Positions 61,770 through 64,000 of a DNA stretch of 64,000 nucleotides are shown here, one piece after another. The notes below the pieces were generated by a model. It saw only the letters and a program-made list of their open reading frames with translations, searched no databases and was not told where the DNA came from. The position numbers were made by a program, and so were the translations under genes. Source of the stretch: VXPW01 sp965115815 (lineage in GTDB: Bacteria > Pseudomonadota > Alphaproteobacteria > TMED109); the NCBI GenBank assembly GCA_965115815.1, contig OZ220465.1, positions 2,232,001-2,296,000 on the forward strand, written 5' to 3'. Every line of letters starts with the position of its first letter. The stretch's first letter is position 1.

Positions 61770-63355
61770 CGGAACCTGTCAACGCCGTTGAGACAGCAAG
61801 GGTTGTCATGTACTGAGCATCTCCCACGGTAGCGGTGTCCTTCGGCGGGTTGATCCAGACCGTTTCGGGGAGCGCCTGCGGTTTCGGCCTCCCCCGGACG
61901 AACCGTTCCGGGTGCCGGCCCCAGGCTTGGCCCAAGGCGCGCCGGCGTTGCTCGATCCGCTGCCGGGCGCGGCCGTGGTGGACATCGTCAGGGGTGAGTA
62001 TCGCGAGGCCGGCATGGTGATGCTGGGTGTTGTACTAGGGGAAGAAGGATCGACAGAAGGCGATGGCAGCGGGCAGATCCGGGAAGCGCCCGGGGAACCC
62101 GGGGTGGTACTTCAAGGTCTTGAACTGTGCCTCCGAGAAGGGGTGGTCGTCGCTGACCTTGGGGCGGCTGAGCGAACGGGTGATACCGAGCTGGGCGAGG
62201 AGTTGCGCGGTGCACGGGCTGGTCATGGGAGCGCCGCGGTCGGAGTGCAGGGTCCGCACCCGGGGCTGGATCCCCTGCTTGAGACACGATTCCTCGATCA
62301 GCCGGCTGGCCAGTGCCGCGCTCTCGCGTTCGGCGACCCTCCATCCCACCACGTAGCGGCTGAAGAGATCAAGCAGCACATAGAGGTAGAAGGAAGACCC
62401 GGTCTTCGGCCCGAGCAGCCGTGTACTGTCCCAAGACCAGACTTGGTTCGGGGCGCGGGCGACGAGTTCGGGCTTGGCATAGCGTGGGTGGGTGAGCGGG
62501 TTGCGCCGTTCCCGCACCGGCTGCCGGGCAGAGAGGATGCGGTACCTCGTGCGCTCCGAGCACAGGTACCATCCTTCGTCGAGCAGCGTGGCCACGACCT
62601 CGGCCGGGGAACGATCGACGAAACGCGGGGAGGCGAGCCGGTCGAGGACCGGCTCCCGCTCCCCCTCGCTCCGGGCCCGGGCGGGCGTCGCACGTGGCTG
62701 CTGATGCCCGGGAACGGGCCTCCGGCGGCGGTAGAACGGGGCTCGGGACACCCCCAGCGCCCGACCGGCCGGCGCGATGCCGACCTGCCGAGCGAGGGAA
62801 GGGGTGGCCATCCGCAGTCCTTCCCGTCGCGGAGGCTGAATCCCAGCAGCCCGGCAACGTTTCCCTGAACTTCGAGAATCGTAGGGGCCGTGGCCCGCTC
62901 CTTCTCCCGCCGCGCCACCTGGGCCTCGAGCCGGCGAACCTGGGCGCCGAGGGGGTGGGACGGCGCCGGCTTGGGACCGCGCTTGCGTGGCGTCAGGCCC
63001 TGCAACGCTCCCCGGCGGCGGGCCCTTGCGCCACGTCGACAGATGCGAGCGGTACAGCCCCTCGCGACGCAGCAGGCGGCCGATCTCGCCCGGCTCGCGA
63101 CCGCGGTCCGCTTCCTCGACCATCCGCAGTCGATACTCGGCCGAGAACCGACGGCGGGTCGGCTTGGCGAGAACCTCCGGGTCCGGAGCGCGCCGAGTCG
63201 GCGGGGTCTCGGCCCTGGGGGGCGCGCCCCCCAGGGCCGGCGGGGCGAGGGGGTACACCCCCTGCCCACATTCGGGTCTGCCTTCATCCTGGTTCCTCTC
63301 TGCCGCCCTCTCATTCCCAGGGTAGTCGGTGTCTCAGCGATGTTGGCAGAGAGGG
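61770..63355 (-). mobile_element. IS3-family element B, copy 2 (1586 bp, inactive)
   Basis: Same length and ends as copy 1. The flanks do not show a clean duplication. Confidence 0.85.
61806..63258 (-). pseudogene. IS3-family orfA/orfB, pseudogene (element B, copy 2)
   Basis: An extra C near 63024 shifts orfA after HLSTWRKG. OrfB is otherwise well kept (VWSWDSTRLLGPKTGSSFYL, LDLFSRYVVGWRVAERES) but has a TGG-to-TAG nonsense change at 62035, after AFCRSFFP; the rest (HHHAGLAILTPDDVHHGRAR) follows in frame. Confidence 0.85.
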
Positions 63356-63414
63356 TTGCGACGAAAGGTTTCAGCCTACGTCATGGCTTCCTCCCCTCCA
63401 GGGCTTAGGCCTGG

Positions 63415-63500
63415 CGCAAGCAGACGTCCGCACATCTCACAATCGCAGACTCGAACGCGTCGACCCGCGCCGCGATCAAGACTCCGATCGCATCACAGCA
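63415..63500 (+). mobile_element. ISAs1/DUF4338 element, right-end remnant
   Basis: Matches the last 85 bp of copies A and B, ending CAACAAGCATGGGATC. No coding sequence. The next 140 bp show nothing recognisable. Confidence 0.75.
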
Positions 63501-63641
63501 ACAAGCATGGGATCTCCTTGGTCCTTCCATTGGGACTTGCAAGGAAAGATTGGCGGAGCGCTCCCCCTTGCCGCGGGAGTGCTCAGCGACAAGGCACCAT
63601 CTCCTGTCCGGCACACGGGCCCAAACACAAAACCCTACTTA

Positions 63642-63834
63642 GTGCCTGCCCGGAAAATCACTAAGATACGGATTACATGAATGAAAGCCCAATATTGACA
63701 GGGCGAAGATTCGTCGAATCCAGCCTGATTTCAGCGGAATATGCCGTCATATGCCCTCAAAGAAGGAATCTTCGGTTCTCCAGATTCCAAATATGGTTTC
63801 ATATACAATGTGTTGTGATTTTTCGTGCAGACAC
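63642..63834. repeat. MITE-3 copy 2 (193 bp) with 6-bp target duplication
   Basis: Ends GTGCCTGCCCGGAAAATCAC and the complement of GTGTCTGCACGAAAAATCAC. Direct repeat TACTTA at 63636-63641 and 63835-63840. Ends and 6-bp duplication resemble ISNCY. Confidence 0.85.
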
Positions 63835-63840
63835 TACTTA

Positions 63841-64000
63841 TCGGAAGACGGCGCCGGGAGCGGGTACTCCGTAAAAAAAGGGGGATCAGCCTGACGGGTT
63901 CGGAGCCGGGGCCGGTACATTTCGGTCCGGCACCCCGGTCCCCCGGCCTCTTGGAGGGCCGCCATACCCCTGAATGGCCGGGCTCACCTTCGGAACCGCT
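63841..64000. other. No gene recognised
   Basis: Contains an A7 run and CCTGACGGGTTCGGAGCCGG, which recalls the MITE-2 interior. Too short to call. Confidence 0.35.

Overview
The window is high-GC bacterial DNA, most likely from an alphaproteobacterium. The best evidence is a core block at 50.3-59.2 kb: tpiA-secG-pyrG-kdsA-eno on the minus strand, divergent from ppiD-trpE on the plus strand. To my knowledge this arrangement is typical of Alphaproteobacteria (established knowledge, not checked here). A TamA/TamB pair at the left edge and formate-dehydrogenase accessory genes (MoeA, MobB, 4Fe-4S protein, DUF3305, DUF3306, TorD-type chaperone) fit the same group. The very high load of insertion sequences, many of them broken, suggests a lineage with relaxed selection, such as a host-associated or transitional genome; that part is inference.

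Layout. 0-2.7 kb: tamB (cut by the window edge) and tamA. 2.8-5.96 kb: nested IS3, ISAs1/DUF4338 and MITE debris. 6.2-7.6 kb: HigB/HigA-type toxin-antitoxin pair and a HEPN-like gene. 7.8-10.9 kb: two IS3-family elements, one inserted inside a MITE. 11.1-19.0 kb: formate-dehydrogenase maturation genes in two divergent blocks, separated by a three-gene RES/Xre toxin-antitoxin operon. 19.0-22.3 kb: MITE, conjugative relaxase fragment and DUF4338/ISAs1 remains. 22.5-25.4 kb: end of an integrated element with TacA/TacT-type toxin-antitoxin and a serine recombinase that reads into a partial tRNA-Met gene (att site). 25.5-36.0 kb: ISNCY, IS66, IS3 and IS630 elements, MITEs, and one RTX-type lipoprotein. 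36.1-38.1 kb: island remnant with an integrase stub, an AAA ATPase and a 5'-truncated trypsin-like protease. 38.1-43.2 kb: ISAs1/DUF4338, IS4 and IS5 elements. 43.2-46.9 kb: large RTX (GGxGxDxxx) calcium-binding repeat genes, one cut by IS5 and one split at a G9 tract. 47.3-50.3 kb: IS110 interrupted by a DUF4338-IS4 fusion element. 50.3-59.2 kb: intact core genes. 59.3-64 kb: MITEs, ISNCY and IS3 again.

The most unusual signals are about DNA dynamics. (1) Copies of the same IS differ almost only by A:T to C:G transversions, a mutT-like spectrum. (2) Four MITE families can be matched to candidate parent transposases in the window by terminal repeats and target duplications. (3) DruA-like DUF4338 domains are fused to two unrelated transposase types. 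(4) A protease-ATPase gene pair could be a remnant of a defence-type system. (5) Several reading frames turn on homopolymers, tandem repeats, slippery heptamers or an in-frame TAG.
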